Shown piece after piece: positions 1 to 12,123 of a stretch of DNA of 64,000 nucleotides. The stretch's first letter is position 1, and the number at the start of each line of letters is the position of its first letter. The position numbers were made by a program, and so were the translations under genes. The notes under the pieces are model-generated. The model saw only the letters and a list, made by a program, of their open reading frames with translations. It was not told the DNA's origin and made no database searches. The stretch comes from Volutella citrinella (taxonomy: Eukaryota > Ascomycota > Sordariomycetes > Hypocreales > Nectriaceae): NCBI GenBank assembly GCA_034401135.1, contig JAWZSP010000008.1, forward strand, positions 2,852,001-2,916,000. The letters are read 5' to 3'.

Positions 1-1068
1 GGGCATGTTTCGCGATGGTCAAATCGCCAAGTATGCTTGGCCCCCCTCCGATTTGCTGCAATTCATACCCCTGCTGCTGCTGACGCTGCTGCGGCAATTT
101 CCGCCAAGACAACGTGCCCTCGCCCACCCCTTTGCTCGGATTTCTCGGAAAGGTCTCTCAGGGTACGTGGGGTGTTGCCAGCGTCCGACCGACGGCGACG
201 GCGGCTCTCCCCAGGAAACAGGCCACACTGGACAACCGACCAACTCAAAGCTATTTCAAGCATGTTTTCGCAAATCATTCAAGTCATGTGCGAAAATTGA
301 GCACGAGAGAGCTAAAAGCCAGAAAGTCCGCCAAGAGCTCCGAAACTCCTATCAACGCGCCACAAACTCCCTCGACGGCTGTGCTAAATACGGCGTCACA
401 TTTCGAGGCACACGCAGGGATGCCGCAGTGCCGTGGCCGTGGTCATCGCCTTGGCGCTTGGCAATCAGAACTCTTGGCGCTTGGCTATCTGGAGTGACAG
501 TAGACGCGGACAATCTACAAAGCGAAATAACAGTCCTACATCACACCACCGCAACAAGCCGAGGCTCAGCTACTCCGAATCGTATCAACACACCGCCCTG
601 TAAATGGGCGGGCCCGATCTGGTGCTTTTTCGCCGTCCGTGTCCAAGTACTGGGCCATTCCCATCTATTATTCCGTCCGCCTCCGTTGCAGCAACGTCAA
701 GTCCGGCAGTTCTTGCTTGAGCAGTCTCGAGTCGCACAGGATCCGGCTGCCTTCTACGAGCGAGCACCTGTCCATGACCCTGCATTTCACTCACCGTATG
801 TCGCCTACTGCCCGTAGCAGAAATAAAAATAAGGGTAAATTTAAGCTTGGCATACGCAATCTCCCTGTCGGTCGCGCATATGGTCCGACCGCCGCACCTC
901 TCGGAACCGTCGGGGGCCGTCGACCGATCCATTCGGTCAAATCCTGCACCGAAGGCCCGTTCCGTATGCTCGCCAATGTGGCAGACCTAAAACCCGTGCC
1001 GTTCTAATCCTACACATTATTTCACATATTCTCAGGTCCTTTGCAACACTCTACACTCAGCCGGGTAG
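1..1068. other. Intergenic, no supported gene
   Basis: Several open frames cross this stretch, the longest about 270 codons on the + strand, but they are rich in Arg, Pro and Ser, match no family I recognise, and overlap equally open frames on the other strand. A CTG-rich trinucleotide run lies near 68-95. I see no intron-exon structure, repeat family or RNA gene. Confidence 0.5.
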
Positions 1069-2255
1069 TCAGTTTTTGGCCTGCTGGAGTGCTTGGTAGG
1101 ACAGATACACCTGCATCCCGCTCAGAACACTCTGCACCACGCCAAATACCATCGTCATGGCGAAAACCAGCACGGCGATCCAGAACGTATACCACTGAAC
1201 TCTATTCCTCCGATCGGACCACCACTGGAACAGTGTGCTTGGCTGAGATTCATCAAAGGCCTGTTTCAGGATCACGAGACGATCATGCCAGAACGAAAAT
1301 CTCTCGAGCCGGCGGTCCTGAGCCCTCACAGAGCCACAGGCTCCCAGATATTTGTCGATGTTCTCATACTTGGTAGACTTTCGTTGAGCTTGCAGCCAGC
1401 TTCTCGACTGCTTGTCAGTGGATGGAAAGAGCAGGGCGAGTGTCTGTAGGGTCTCGTCGATGAAATGAGGGGGGAACGGGCTGTGGTCCAACCTACTGAA
1501 GTTAGTCTGCCATACGGGAGAGTCATTCATGACCGAGATTCGACGTGCCTCGCCTGGAACTGAAGAAAGCTGACCCCATGGAACAACAACACAGACTGTG
1601 TGTCGTCTATCAAGCGAAGGTGGTCGGCGAGGTTGGACGTCCAAATTATCCGCAGGCCGCCGATTTGAGAAAGGTTATACGCTGTAAAGATCTTTTCGAT
1701 CTTGGAGTTTCCTATCTCTAGCATCTTCTGGTGCGTGAAGTGCTTCTCAAGAGCCAAGTCAAGCGGTCCGTTGTCCCAGGGCACGAATGAACGACTCGAT
1801 ACGCCAATCTGGCCTTGTCCAACCTCGCACATGAGCACAACACTTGCACACATGTTTATTGTATTGTCAATGATATCTGCGCAACGCTTGGGGTCATCCG
1901 GCGGTAGTTTGCCGTCTATGTTGCCAAATATTTCTGGTCTAGGGCGACCGGCCAAAATCTCTTGGCCGAGCTGAATGAGACTAGTGTGGGTTTGGATGCA
2001 GATATGTCTTCCTCCGTCCAGAAGAGAGCCCTGCAGCTGTTTAGAACAGTGGTCAAAGTAGGCGGACATATCCTGTTCGGGCAGGTGATGGTTGGGTCTG
2101 TCTGACACCTTCCATATCTTTGTTGCGTGTTCCTCTCTGATACATTCCGGGATCGGATGCTTTCGCAGTGAGTCGGCCTGCAAAGCCGCAGGTTCCAACT
2201 CCATACCTATTGGTTGTAAAGGATTAAAAAAGGTTACAGTGCCGTTCTCCGACAC
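1069..2255 (-). CDS. Fungal membrane-anchored protein of unknown function, frame broken or N-terminus unresolved
   Basis: Two overlapping minus-strand frames together look like one protein. The upstream part (2255 down to about 1545) contains GVRFVSENGTVTFF and a long soluble region. The downstream part (about 1520 to 1069) contains FIDETLQTLALLFP and ends in QWWSDRRNRVQWYTFWIAVL followed by a hydrophobic helix. I know that C-terminal arrangement from a large fungal family of uncharacterised proteins. The two frames differ, so either a very short intron (a 38-base GT...AG candidate lies near 1507-1544) or a frameshift joins them. No ATG begins the upstream part, and its frame meets a TGA at 2301-2303, so the first exon is not resolved. 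The gene diverges from the protease-like gene at 2614. It may be a decaying accessory gene or a real multi-exon gene. Confidence 0.5.
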
Positions 2256-2613
2256 AAATCTGACCCCAGACGATAGTCCAGTGAGGCCAGCTGTCCAGCA
2301 TCAGAATCTGGTGCTTCTGGGTTGCTGCCGGGCGCTGAGAGCCAAGGCCCACCAAACCCGGGCATACCGCTTGAGGCCTTGCCCAAATAACAAGCTGGAA
2401 CCCTGGCGGCCTCTCAAGTGGCGTGACAAGTCCACGATTACGCCTTGGCATTTCACCGTGGCGCTCGAAGCTGTTGCAGCTGAAAAATACTGATTACATA
2501 CGACCCAGCGACGAATCATACCCACGCCGTGATGGTGATGTGGCTTGCAGCTGGTGAGCATAGTGACACAGCAGAGCATCGCCGATAATGGTAATTCACA
2601 TCAATCATTCACG

Positions 2614-3809
2614 ATGATCACGGAAGGTAGCCAACTATTTTTTCAACACCAAGCCGCAACGGCGGGTTTGGTGGTTTCATATCAGGATAGGCGATTTGTA
2701 CTGACAGCTGGCCATCTTTTGGACCCTTCAATAACCACATCTCCAATGGGCGCATACGATGGAGAGCAGTCTGCACCCGATGACTATTGCGAAATCACAG
2801 GGCTCGACGATTTCGACAATGAAAGTGACAATGACTCCATTGGGGTTACAAGCAGAGGTAGCACGTCCTTTGATTCCGTCTCATCACAAAACTCTGGCAC
2901 TGATTACAGCAACCGTTTGGCCTTTCCGGGTGGAAGCACAGACTATAAAGAACATGTCACGGGGTTCACGGGGCTGGCAGATCCGTCGGCTTTTCTGGAG
3001 GAATTCCACAGTTCCCGTCAACATGCCACCCGGCATGAGAAGTCCCAAGCAAAGGTTTCAAAAGGCGAGCTGTCCAGGATAGGCCATGTAATTTACTGGT
3101 GCAAAGAGCTGGACTTCGCCCTCATCGAACTAAACCCCGGCATTCAGGACATAGACATGTATCAGGAGGTGATCGACCTACAAAACGTCGCTCTGTGCAT
3201 TTCTAACGTGGAGCCTGGCGCGAGAGATGCTGTTGTGGATGTGGCCCACCCAGACCGCGGCATTGTCATTACTACAGGAACGCTATCAGGAACGCCCTCT
3301 ATCGTGCGACTTCCTTATTTCTACGAAGTACACCGAGGTTTTCCTAGCAAGATTCGATCGCCCTCTTGCACCGGGCGACTGTGGACTTTTCGTGCGCGAT
3401 GCTTTCACCGGGAAGCTCTTCGGGCATATCGTCGCTGGAAGTCCCACCACTGGGTTATCCATAGTCATGCCCGCTCGAGACGTGTTGCCACACATTCAGG
3501 ATTCGATCCCTAGGGTGATTTCTTCAGAAAAGAGAAAGCCACAAAGATCTGTGCCATATTTGGGACTATTGGTGACATTTTCAGTGGTAAGCTGGCCTCC
3601 CCTCTCCCCTACCTGCATCTAGCCTACAACCACTAACAACGATCAAGCCCGTCGGAGCGGTCATCATGGCTGCGAGCTTTCCTGGACCCTGGAGCAATGG
3701 CGATCCTTCTTCTTTTATAATAGCCTGGCTTGTCTGGCAGGTCTTCGGGCTCCTAGCTCTTTTGGTTTGGTGGCTCGGATGGAACCACTCTCGCCAGTCC
3801 CGAGATTAA
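2614..3809 (+). CDS. PA-clan (trypsin-fold) protease-like protein with Cys nucleophile and C-terminal membrane helix; one-base frameshift
   Basis: The start is the ATG of MITEGSQ; an open frame without ATG extends further upstream. A trypsin-like triad can be read: His in VLTAGHLL, Asp in LDFALIEL, and GDCG where serine proteases have GDSG, so the predicted nucleophile is Cys. A low-complexity Asp/Ser-rich insert separates the His and Asp strands. The frame shifts by one base near 3315-3322, in a TATTT run; the next frame continues at once with TKYTEVFLARFDRPLAPGDC and FGHIVAGSP, and there is no room for an intron. An intron at 3587-3647 (GTAAGC...AAG, CACTAAC branch) then joins a last exon with one Trp-rich transmembrane helix and the stop at 3807-3809. 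The protein would probably be membrane-tethered. The frameshift may be a sequencing error or early pseudogenisation. Confidence 0.6.
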
Positions 3810-4326
3810 GACATTTGGGGATCTACGTCCTTGTCAGCTGGTGAACTTGGGACGATGATATTTCTCGCTTCAGACACATCCCTTGGGGTCCTCATAGGTT
3901 CCGCCGTTGGTCTCAAGAAAGAGGCCTACTAGATGATTCCCTCTCTGGGTTGTTCCGAAGTGCGGGCTGCTACGCAGTTGAGTTCACTTGAGACTGACGT
4001 AAAATTACTTTGGCACTACGCTCGGACAGCCTTTTACAATATCGATGACAATAACTTTGGTGAACAGCATTTTGGCACTATACAACTTCCCAATGGGGAT
4101 GCTAGCATTCATTTACCAGCTCATAATCAGCCGTTGAGGGAGAGAAATAATGGTCTTCTAGCTATGATCCATGCTCGCGGTTGTGCTGTTTCCATTTACG
4201 TTTAAAGACGTTCAATACATAGACATTTACTAACGACTGGTTGGTTGCAAAATGAATATTGCTCCGACTTTTGTCTCCTTCGACGGAGCTGCTCTCCCCT
4301 CTCCCAGCTGTCCACCACTTTCAAAC
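3810..4326. other. Intergenic between two convergent genes
   Basis: This 517-base gap has one 90-codon open frame at 3933-4205 with no recognisable motif. I see no repeat, RNA gene or other signal. Confidence 0.5.
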
Positions 4327-5695
4327 CTACAACTCCTGGGAAAACTCCTCCTTCTCGGCACCCTCCTCAAGATAAGGCTCCAGGAGCGCAACCAGGTCCT
4401 CGACCTCAATCTCACCGTCGAGGCCGTTGATGGTCTCGGTACCCTCGGCACCAGGGTGGCGCGAAGGGATGGGGACGCTCGACACAACCTGGATAACACC
4501 ATTCTTTCCAATGCCATCCAGGAAGGACACGCCCACAGCGCCATTCACAACCATGGATGCCCAGCCCTTCCAGCTGTGGATGTCGACGCCGAGGCTCTTG
4601 CCCAGCAGAGTAGTCAGCTCGATGTGGAAGTGGCCCTGGATCTTGGCCTGGTCACTGCCGTCATCCTTCTTGTCGCCGTAGTAGATCTCGTCGCTGTACA
4701 CGGTCGTGTTGGCGACGACCTGGTACTTGAGAAGGGCCGTGAGATACTTCTTGCCCTTCTCAGTGTTGAAGAGGAAGGCGTTTGCGCGGGGACCGAGCCT
4801 CTCCCAGGCCTTGTTGTTGGGAGCGAAGACGGTGCAGCCGATGGTCTCGAGGCCGTGGAGGTACTTGCCGAAGTCGGTCTTGCTAAAGGCAAGCACGAGG
4901 GTGGAGAACTCGGATGGGATCAGGTTCAGGATGCGGCCGATCCAGGTGGGAGGGACGAGGATCTTGTCGACGGCGTGGACGTAGCCGTTCTTGGCTTTCT
5001 GCAAGAGGGTCAATAGTCTGCGGTGCATGATATACGTGTGCTGAGGCTGCACGGGCGGGAGGACTTACCACGTTGGCGAAGACAACCTTGCTGTACGCAT
5101 TGATCTTGAGACCCCAGAGGGAGACACTGGTCCTGAGCCTCTGGGGCTTGTCGCCGAGGTAGTGCTCGTGCAGAGCAGAAGGGATGGTGTGCGTGTACAG
5201 CAGATCATGGGCGCCATAGGTACCAGCCGCAATGTGGTAGCTCAGGGCCTGCTCGATAAACTCGTCGTTCGGCTTGTCGTGGTCGGGGAGGTGCTCAAAG
5301 GCCTTGTCAATGGGCACGAAGAGGGTGTAGTTGGCGTCGGTGCCGTTGAGCAGCTTGATCACCTTGTCGTGGCCCTTGAGCGCCTCAAAGAACTTGGTGC
5401 TGTGGTTGCTCTTGGAGATGATCTCGTAGATGGTGAGGTTGGACAGGTCAATGTCGCGGGCGCCCAGGTCAGCGCTCGAGAGCCAGTCGCTGTTGGAAGT
5501 GGCGGCGTCGGCCCAGTGCGAGAACTCCTTGGCGGCGTCGGAGAGGCTGGAGAAGATGTCCTCGCCGGCGCGCGTCACCGTCTCGAGCAGCTTCCAGGGA
5601 AGATCAGCGACGTCCTTGACATCGCCGACGATGCTCTCGGGGAGCACAAAGGCGCTGGCGGCCGTGGCCAGGGTGAGGCAGGTGGTGGCCTTCAT
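4327..5695 (-). CDS. Secreted protein with two fasciclin (FAS1) domains
   Basis: Two exons, 5695-5069 and 4998-4327, give 432 residues; the 70-base intron (GTAAGT...TTGCAG) is in phase 0. The chosen start MKATTCLTLATAASAFVLPE gives a signal peptide; an ATG ten codons upstream is the alternative. FAS1 domain 1 spans roughly residues 75-215 (YTLFVPIDKAFEHLP, then a YHIAAGTYGAHDLL strand). Domain 2 spans roughly 215-400 (CTVFAPNNKAWERLG, YQVVANTTVYSDE, NGVIQVVSSVPIPS). These are the H1 and H2-type blocks of FAS1. The C-terminus is acidic and has no hydrophobic GPI-type tail, so the protein is probably free in the wall or medium. FAS1 domains mediate adhesion; in fungi such proteins are cell surface or vacuolar. 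The specific role is not deducible. Confidence 0.9.
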
Positions 5696-5725
5696 CGGGG
5701 CGGATGGGCGATTGGGTGTGCTCAA

Positions 5726-8183
5726 GTGGTGAGTGAGGCTTTATTGATGTCGGTGAAGCTCGAGGCCGGCAGGACAGGCGATGGTAGGTGTGTATGGTGA
5801 CGGGTCACCGTTGGATTACGCAACGGTCAAGAAACGGATGCCTCGACTGCTTTATCTACCGGGGAATCAGAACTGTCAGTAACGTGACGTGAGCACTCTG
5901 CGCCAATTACGCGACGATATCGCCAGGCATGCTCCGTCGAGAACGTCATCATCAGCCCAAACCGTCTGTCCTGGGGCCCTGGGGCTTGCGTACCACTGCT
6001 GTCTGGCCGCCGAGCTACCCCGCATTGCGTATCGGAACGCCCGGATGGCCTAATTTGGCCAGCGCCAAGGACTGCTGAGTGCCCCTGTACGCGTACTGCG
6101 CCGTATGTGCGATACGAAATACGCGACGTCGACGCTGTACGGCGAGGCCAATAGTGGGTAGCTTCTGGGCCAAGCATTGGAATGACTGGAGGGGAGGCAC
6201 TCAGAGATGGGAGGCAACCACTTGATGGTCCTTTGGATGTCACCGTCGCCGATCAGTGTTCCGTTCTTAGTATAGGTGAGGGCTTCAACAGATGCAGTCT
6301 CGCTAATCGCGACACGGAAAATTATCTGCATCATTGAGATTATTTTGGCACAATCCATTTCCCCTGGTTCCCTGCGGCTCCTTGGGTAGCTGGTAGAATG
6401 CCAAGAATGCGCTGGCAAGGCAATGCCTTCATACCCCCACCCAGCTGGGAATAGCTTCATCGCCAAGCCATCCCTGCGCTACCCTAGACCTTGATTTTTC
6501 CAAGGTAGGAGACACTGGTGCCCTGTTTCCCACACTGCAAAATGAAATCACAGCGTATCTAGGGAAATTTTAATCTTAGTTCTCATGCGTCTCTATTTTT
6601 TTCTTATCAAATATGAGATTAATACACATTTACCTCACTCCATCTCCAGTCATTACATCACACAAAGAAAGTCAACAGTAGTAGCTACATGGCTGTCGAG
6701 AAGGCTACATTGCTGCGGAGTGATGGACAACACGGAACTCACCACCATCAAGCTCCATGTACTGTGGATATTATGCAGGGGATCGACAAGTCGAACAAGC
6801 TTTTTACGATGCACAGCACTATGCAGGCGCCACGATGCTTGGATGCACAATTGTGCCCCAATCCCCCAAGGTACCCGTCACCAGCCCACTACTCAGACTC
6901 CTGCTTCTCCAGGTTTCGGCCACGTCCTCCACAAGCCAGCGCCTCGTGTTGGAACCACCGGTCTCGACCGCGCGGGGAACTCTGGGGATTAGCAATAACT
7001 ATCTCGTCATCAAAACAAGGGGTTCATCCAGAAGGACCTCATCATCGCCCGTGAATGCGCCCTCCCTCGGCCAGAAGCAGCCCCTCGGATGTTGATGTGT
7101 CAGGCAAATGCGGGTAATTCGGCGCGGCCTCTCGGGAGCAGTGGAGCCGGCCGGAATGCAAGCGCGCAGGATTTCCCATGGTGTGCCGTTCGGTTCGCGG
7201 ATCCGCTCCGTCCGCTAAGCCTGCGGTAGGCGCATCAGGAGCATCGCTGACGGCTGCTGCTGTTCGATGTATTCTTCTGGAAGGTCGCAAGAGAGGGCGC
7301 GCAGCCAATGCCGTCAAGCCAGGGCCAGCAACGGGGCCGTCCGTCGCAGCTCTAGTCCAGGAGTCAGGGATATTTTGTCAGTCCGAACGGGCCATTTGTG
7401 GAGCGCAAAAGATGGAACTGCATCGCCGCCGAGGCCAATGGATGAGGCTCTAATTTGTGCGGCTTATGGGGTGGCGGGCCATATAACGTAACTATTAGCA
7501 AATTCAGATCGCATTGTATCCGCCTTCACGACCCTCTGCCTCGCTGCCTACCGTCCCCCGAAGCTGCAGAATGGGATGAAGCTTTTGTCTTTTCTTTCGC
7601 GATTTTAAGAATTCTTGCGAGGAGGCGAAATGTAGTTGACGTTGCTGGGCGGCTCGGTGGCGCGGGACTAAGAAAAAAAAAACTCCGCCGCAAAACTATC
7701 GCGATGCCCACATTGGGAAGGCTGCTTGCAGCCTCGGAACACTGCCCAAACCCAAAAACCACAGCCAGACAGGCCACCCTTTCCCCATGGGCCGATCTAA
7801 ACAACAGGTGGAGCAACTGGAGGCGAAAAATACAATTACGGGGACGAGAAATCGTTTCATCTAGCAAGGGCAGCGCCGGCCGATGTCGCCTACATGACGC
7901 CCAAGCCCATCACTCGGCGAGCCCGTTGGGCCCGGCTTCGGCCAGCCGTGGATTTTCCCTTGCTTGCTGGGGTGGCTTCCTTTTCGTCTTTAAGGGCGCC
8001 TTCCCGTCCGTCAGAAAAGCCACCCTCCAGATTCCCAAAGCTTCCCATTCTTACTGCATCTTTAACTTGGAGAGCGGCGCCACTCCCGAGCTGCACTCAA
8101 ACTCACTTGGCTCGTACTGGAACTGGCTTTTCTGCATCAGCGACCCTTCAGAAATACATTTATAAACACAGACACCGCCGCAA
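5726..8183. other. Long intergenic region upstream of the amino acid permease
   Basis: About 2.5 kb without a convincing gene. Short open frames on both strands lack motifs and intron signals. The stretch holds an A+T-rich patch near 6540-6680 and pyrimidine or purine runs near 7660-7690. An ACATTTATAAAC motif lies at 8154-8165, shortly before the permease ATG, and may be a TATA-like element or part of its leader. Confidence 0.5.
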
Positions 8184-9711
8184 ATGGGTTCCTCAGTGGA
8201 AGACGCAGCACACACTGCTGCCCCCAACAAGAAGATGGCTGCCGACGACGTCGAGATGTCGCAGGCCGCGCACACACCCGAGGACAATGCCGTGCTCCGA
8301 CGCGAGGAGGGCGAATTGATTGACTACAAGACACTCAACTGGTGGTGCGTATCGACAGAAAAGTGCGACGGCAGACCACGCAGCTAACCCAAGAAACCAC
8401 AACAGGCAAGGCGGCATCGTGCTCGTCGCCGAGACGGTCTCGCTCGGCATCCTTTCGCTGCCCTCTGTGCTCGCGACAGTCGGCCTCGTGCCCGGCATCG
8501 TGCTCATCCTCGTCATGAGCGCCGTGTCGACCTACTCGGGCTGGGTCCTCGCCGAGTTCCGCGCGCAGTACCCGTGGGTCATGAACTTTGGCGACGCGCT
8601 CGAGATTGTCGGCAAGCCCATCGGCATGGGCCGGGTGTTCCAGGAGTTCTTTGGCTGGGCGCAGGTGCTGTTCCAGATCTTCGTCATGGGCAGCCACATG
8701 CTCACCTTCACCATCTGCATGAACACGCTGTCGGGCAGCTCGACGTGCACCATTGTCTGGGCCGTCGTCGCCCTTGTTGTGTTTTGGGTGCTTAACCTGC
8801 CGCGCACGCTCAAGTACACGAGCTACATGTCGCTGACGTCGTGCGCCTCCATCATCCTGGCCGTGCTCATCACTGTCGGCGACGTGGCCGTGCAGCGCCC
8901 CATCGGATCTGGCAGCATCGAGATTGCCCGCGAGCTTGGCTTTACCGGGGCCTTCTTGGCAGTCACCAACATTGCCATTTCTTTTTGTACGTCCGAGCGC
9001 CCCCGTCTTGGCATTCTTTCATGTCAATGACCTTGAGATGGTCCTTTGCTAACCTTCACAGCGAGCCATTCCGTCTTCTTCAGCGTCATCAACGAGTTCA
9101 AGAACCCCGAGGACTGGCCCAAGACTCTCGCCCTCCTCCAGATCACCGACACCGTCCTCTACCTCCTCGCCGCCATTGTCATCTACGTCTTCGTCGGCCC
9201 CGATGTCCCCTCGCCCGCGCTCTCTGCCGCCGGCTCCCCCACCATGCGCAAGGCCATCTGGGGCATCGCAATCCCCACCATTGTCATCGCCGGCGTCATC
9301 TACGGCCACTCGGCCTGCAAGTACATCTTCACCCGCATGTTCCGCGACACCAAGCACATGGTCCGCCGAACCAAGCTCTCCAACCTGGCCTGGGTCGGCA
9401 TCACCTTTGCCGCCTGGCTCATCTCCATGGTCATTGCCGAGTCCATCCCCGTCTTCAACGGCCTCCTCGGCCTCATGTGCGCCCTCTTCGCCAGCTGGTT
9501 CTCCTACGGCCTCCCGGGATTCTTCTGGCTGTGGATGCACTATGGAAACTGGTTCAAGGACGGCAAGCAGATTACCAAGTTTGTTGCTTGCTCCGGCCTC
9601 TTCATCACTGGCTTCATGATCTGCGTGTTTGGTATGTGGGCTTCTATTGAGTCCCTCACTGACTCCAAGGCATCCAAGCCCTGGACCTGCGCCAGCAATG
9701 CTGCTGAGTAG
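8184..9711 (+). CDS. Amino acid permease, Mtr-like (Aa_trans family)
   Basis: Three exons (8184-8344, 8406-8986, 9062-9711) encode 463 residues. Introns are GTGCGT...ACAG and GTACGT...ACAG, and both junctions restore family residues (NWWQGGIVLVAET and ISFSSHSVFF). The protein has a soluble acidic N-terminus of about 50 residues and then about eleven hydrophobic helices, as in the amino acid/auxin permease family. AETVSLGILSLPS in the first helix is the typical block. The closest family known to me is the Neurospora Mtr neutral/aromatic amino acid transporter. It would work at the plasma membrane as a proton-coupled importer; substrate range cannot be read. There is no operon or cluster context. 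Confidence 0.9.
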
Positions 9712-9970
9712 ATGTGATGGTGGTATCCAAATAGTTGTAAATAATCTTGTTATAATATTCAGCATCTCTTATGCAACCATGCCTCCGTCTAGTGATTGTC
9801 ACTCCTCCTCGGCGCGGAATCTGTACAATTCAAACATGCCTATGTAATCACGCTTTTGAATGCTTGAAGATGAATAAGTGGCCACATCCTAACAAAAAGT
9901 CTAGTCATGCAATTCTAACGTCAAATCAAAGGCTAAATCTATCAGGGTGTCTATCTTGTTGAGCTCCATT

Positions 9971-11197
9971 CTATGCCGTTTGCTGGCCCCATCCAATTCT
10001 AAATAGTTTATATGCACTTTCGTCTCCACGCCCAACGCCACTCAGCTTTTCAAGGCTTTCCGAACTCAGGATTTTCAAACTCTCCCCCGCCGGGTTCCTG
10101 GGCAGGCTTTTTGAGGCAAAGGCAGCTTCCACAGTCCCGCTGATGGCAGAGAAGCGGCCGTTTTGGCGGACGGTGGCCACCAGCCAGAAGACTCCGTCAG
10201 GCTTGAGGATCTGGCTTGCGCAGTCGATGAGCCAGGCTGCATGCTCAGGGGCATACACGACGTCAGTTGCGAGGAGCATGTCTGCAGGCAGGTCGAGCGG
10301 CGCTTCGAGAACCGGGTCGGACCAGTCGAGCGGCGCCGTCTGGACGACCTCCTCGGGCACATGCGGGAAGTTTATGGCGACGTTGGACCGCAGGTTGTCG
10401 AGGACCGCGGGGTGGTAGTCTGTGGCGATGATGGTCGCATCGTCTACGCCCAAGTGAGGGAGTACGTTTGCCAGCGCAATGCCGACGAGACCCGTGCCGG
10501 CGCCCAGCTCAATGATGCGCGGCGACGGGCCGAGGTTCTGGGCGTCGATGCCGAAGCGAGCCGGGGAGTTACATAGCATCTCGGAGAATCGGATCGATGC
10601 GCCCCAGCTCTGCAGGCCCACGTCCTCAAAGTCGGATGATGAGGTGCCCGCGAGGCCGTCGTTGAGTTGCACCTTGATGGGGATCTGGTCTGCTGTCGAT
10701 CCGGGGATGCGCAGGCTGAAGTTGAAGTCTCGCAAGAAGTCTTTGAGTTGTTCCTCCTGGTCCTCGGATGACGCTGAGATGAAGGATTCTAGAATACAGG
10801 CGGCATAGTCGACTACGCTCTGCCGCATGTCGTCGCACTCGACGCCAGTCATCTCATCCGCGCGCGCAATCAAGCCCGTCAGCCATCTCTCCGCAACACC
10901 TTGCTCAAAGGCGTCTGCCCGCAACCTGGCCAGCCACTGCTCAGCGTCTGTCTTTTCGTCCTCGGCGTCGATTTCCGATGCATATCCAGAGTCTACTTGT
11001 GCGACTACGTCCAGATGGCGGCCAGCGTCGACTGTGCTGGCGCCAGCCTCGAAGATGGTCGACGTGGCGAACGGGCAGTAAATGGCGGACAGCGACCTCA
11101 GAGCGGCGAGGATCTGCGACTGCGACAGCTGACTAAGGGATCGCAACGGCGGAAGGCAAGCCGAGGGCGGTTTCTGGGCGGCCACAGAGTCCATCAT
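9971..11197 (-). CDS. Family-16 protein lysine methyltransferase (EFM3/FAM86-like)
   Basis: One intronless frame of 408 residues starts at the double ATG (MMDSVAAQ). The N-terminal half (about 1-190) is a helical region resembling the FAM86-type extension. The C-terminal half is a class I Rossmann methyltransferase with motif I IIELGAGTGLVGIALA, an acidic residue at the end of strand 2 (IIATDYHPA), and LLATDVVYAPEH as the post-II block, as in the Methyltransf_16 group. FAM86/Efm3 enzymes trimethylate a lysine of elongation factor 2; the assignment to that substrate is inference from layout and length. It is expected in the cytosol and is a housekeeping gene unrelated to its neighbours. Confidence 0.8.
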   Translation of the reverse strand: MMDSVAAQKPPSACLPPLRSLSQLSQSQILAALRSLSAIYCPFATSTIFEAGASTVDAGRHLDVVAQVDSGYASEIDAEDEKTDAEQWLARLRADAFEQGVAERWLTGLIARADEMTGVECDDMRQSVVDYAACILESFISASSEDQEEQLKDFLRDFNFSLRIPGSTADQIPIKVQLNDGLAGTSSSDFEDVGLQSWGASIRFSEMLCNSPARFGIDAQNLGPSPRIIELGAGTGLVGIALANVLPHLGVDDATIIATDYHPAVLDNLRSNVAINFPHVPEEVVQTAPLDWSDPVLEAPLDLPADMLLATDVVYAPEHAAWLIDCASQILKPDGVFWLVATVRQNGRFSAISGTVEAAFASKSLPRNPAGESLKILSSESLEKLSGVGRGDESAYKLFRIGWGQQTA

Positions 11198-12123
11198 TAC
11201 GGCGACGGCTCCTCCTCGAGCGGGGAACCGAGTGCGCGGTGCTCGCCGTTGCGCGACCGAGTCCGTGGGAGAGAGCAGCAGTCAGCAGCGGCGCAACAGT
11301 CAGAGCGAGGCTGTCATTATTATTGCGCATTTATTATTTTTATCTGCCCCCTCTGACCCGGGTCCAGTCTCAGCGTGGCTAAACGCGCCAAGTGGGCGCT
11401 GTTAGGTCTAGCCCGCCCCTCTAATCGAAGCCATCATGATGAAAAGAGAAAATTTTCAGGCACTCGACGCCCCCACGCGGTCTTGCCGCCTTGTCTGTGT
11501 GGCCAGTGCCGTGCCTGACAACGGGCTTCTGCCATTGGTCCGACTGAATAATAAGCACCTCATCATCCAACTGCCTGACTCGGCTATTCTACGGCCTGCC
11601 TGATTGCATGTGCTTATCGCGCTGTTCCTGATTACCGGTATCACCCAAGCTGTTACTCGATAGCCACTAAACCCAACATGGGCAATGGCATACACCCGAC
11701 CGGTTTTCCATCCTTCAAGTTCATGATGCTTGCTCATTGTCATTCATCGCATTGATAGATTATGGGACTGCAGCGCGCATAGATAGCCAGCTTTCCGATA
11801 GAACATGTAGATTGGTAGTTAATTTTGTGTCTGCCTAGCTGGTAGAGTTGCCTGTATACACCCTGAGGGGCTAAATACTGTCAGAGCTGGACTTATCACA
11901 AGAAGAATTAATTAAGTAGATTGATGATACAACCTGTAATGCGATGAGAATATGCTAATACCAACAAAAGAAATAGCTGCGACTGGACATCGAGTCTCGA
12001 CAGAAACACTTGCTAACAAAAGAAACCAGGGTATCATGCCTTACCACAGAGCTGACACAATGCAAACTTGGCTAATCGCTGTACGCCTTTCCCCGACCAC
12101 CAGATATACCATCCATCAGTTGA
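11198..12123. other. Intergenic, nothing recognised
   Basis: This stretch covers the promoter of the methyltransferase on its left and the 3' flank of the minus-strand gene ending at 12124. Small open frames have no motifs. A+T rises around 11750-12000. No repeats or RNA genes are seen. Confidence 0.5.

Noticed and set aside
5..817. A 270-codon open frame at the left edge
   Set aside because: Low-complexity composition, equally open antisense frames, no motif and no continuation beyond the window that I can see.
9049..9765. A 238-codon minus-strand frame opposite the permease
   Set aside because: Acidic/Gly-rich shadow of a membrane protein gene with no motif of its own.
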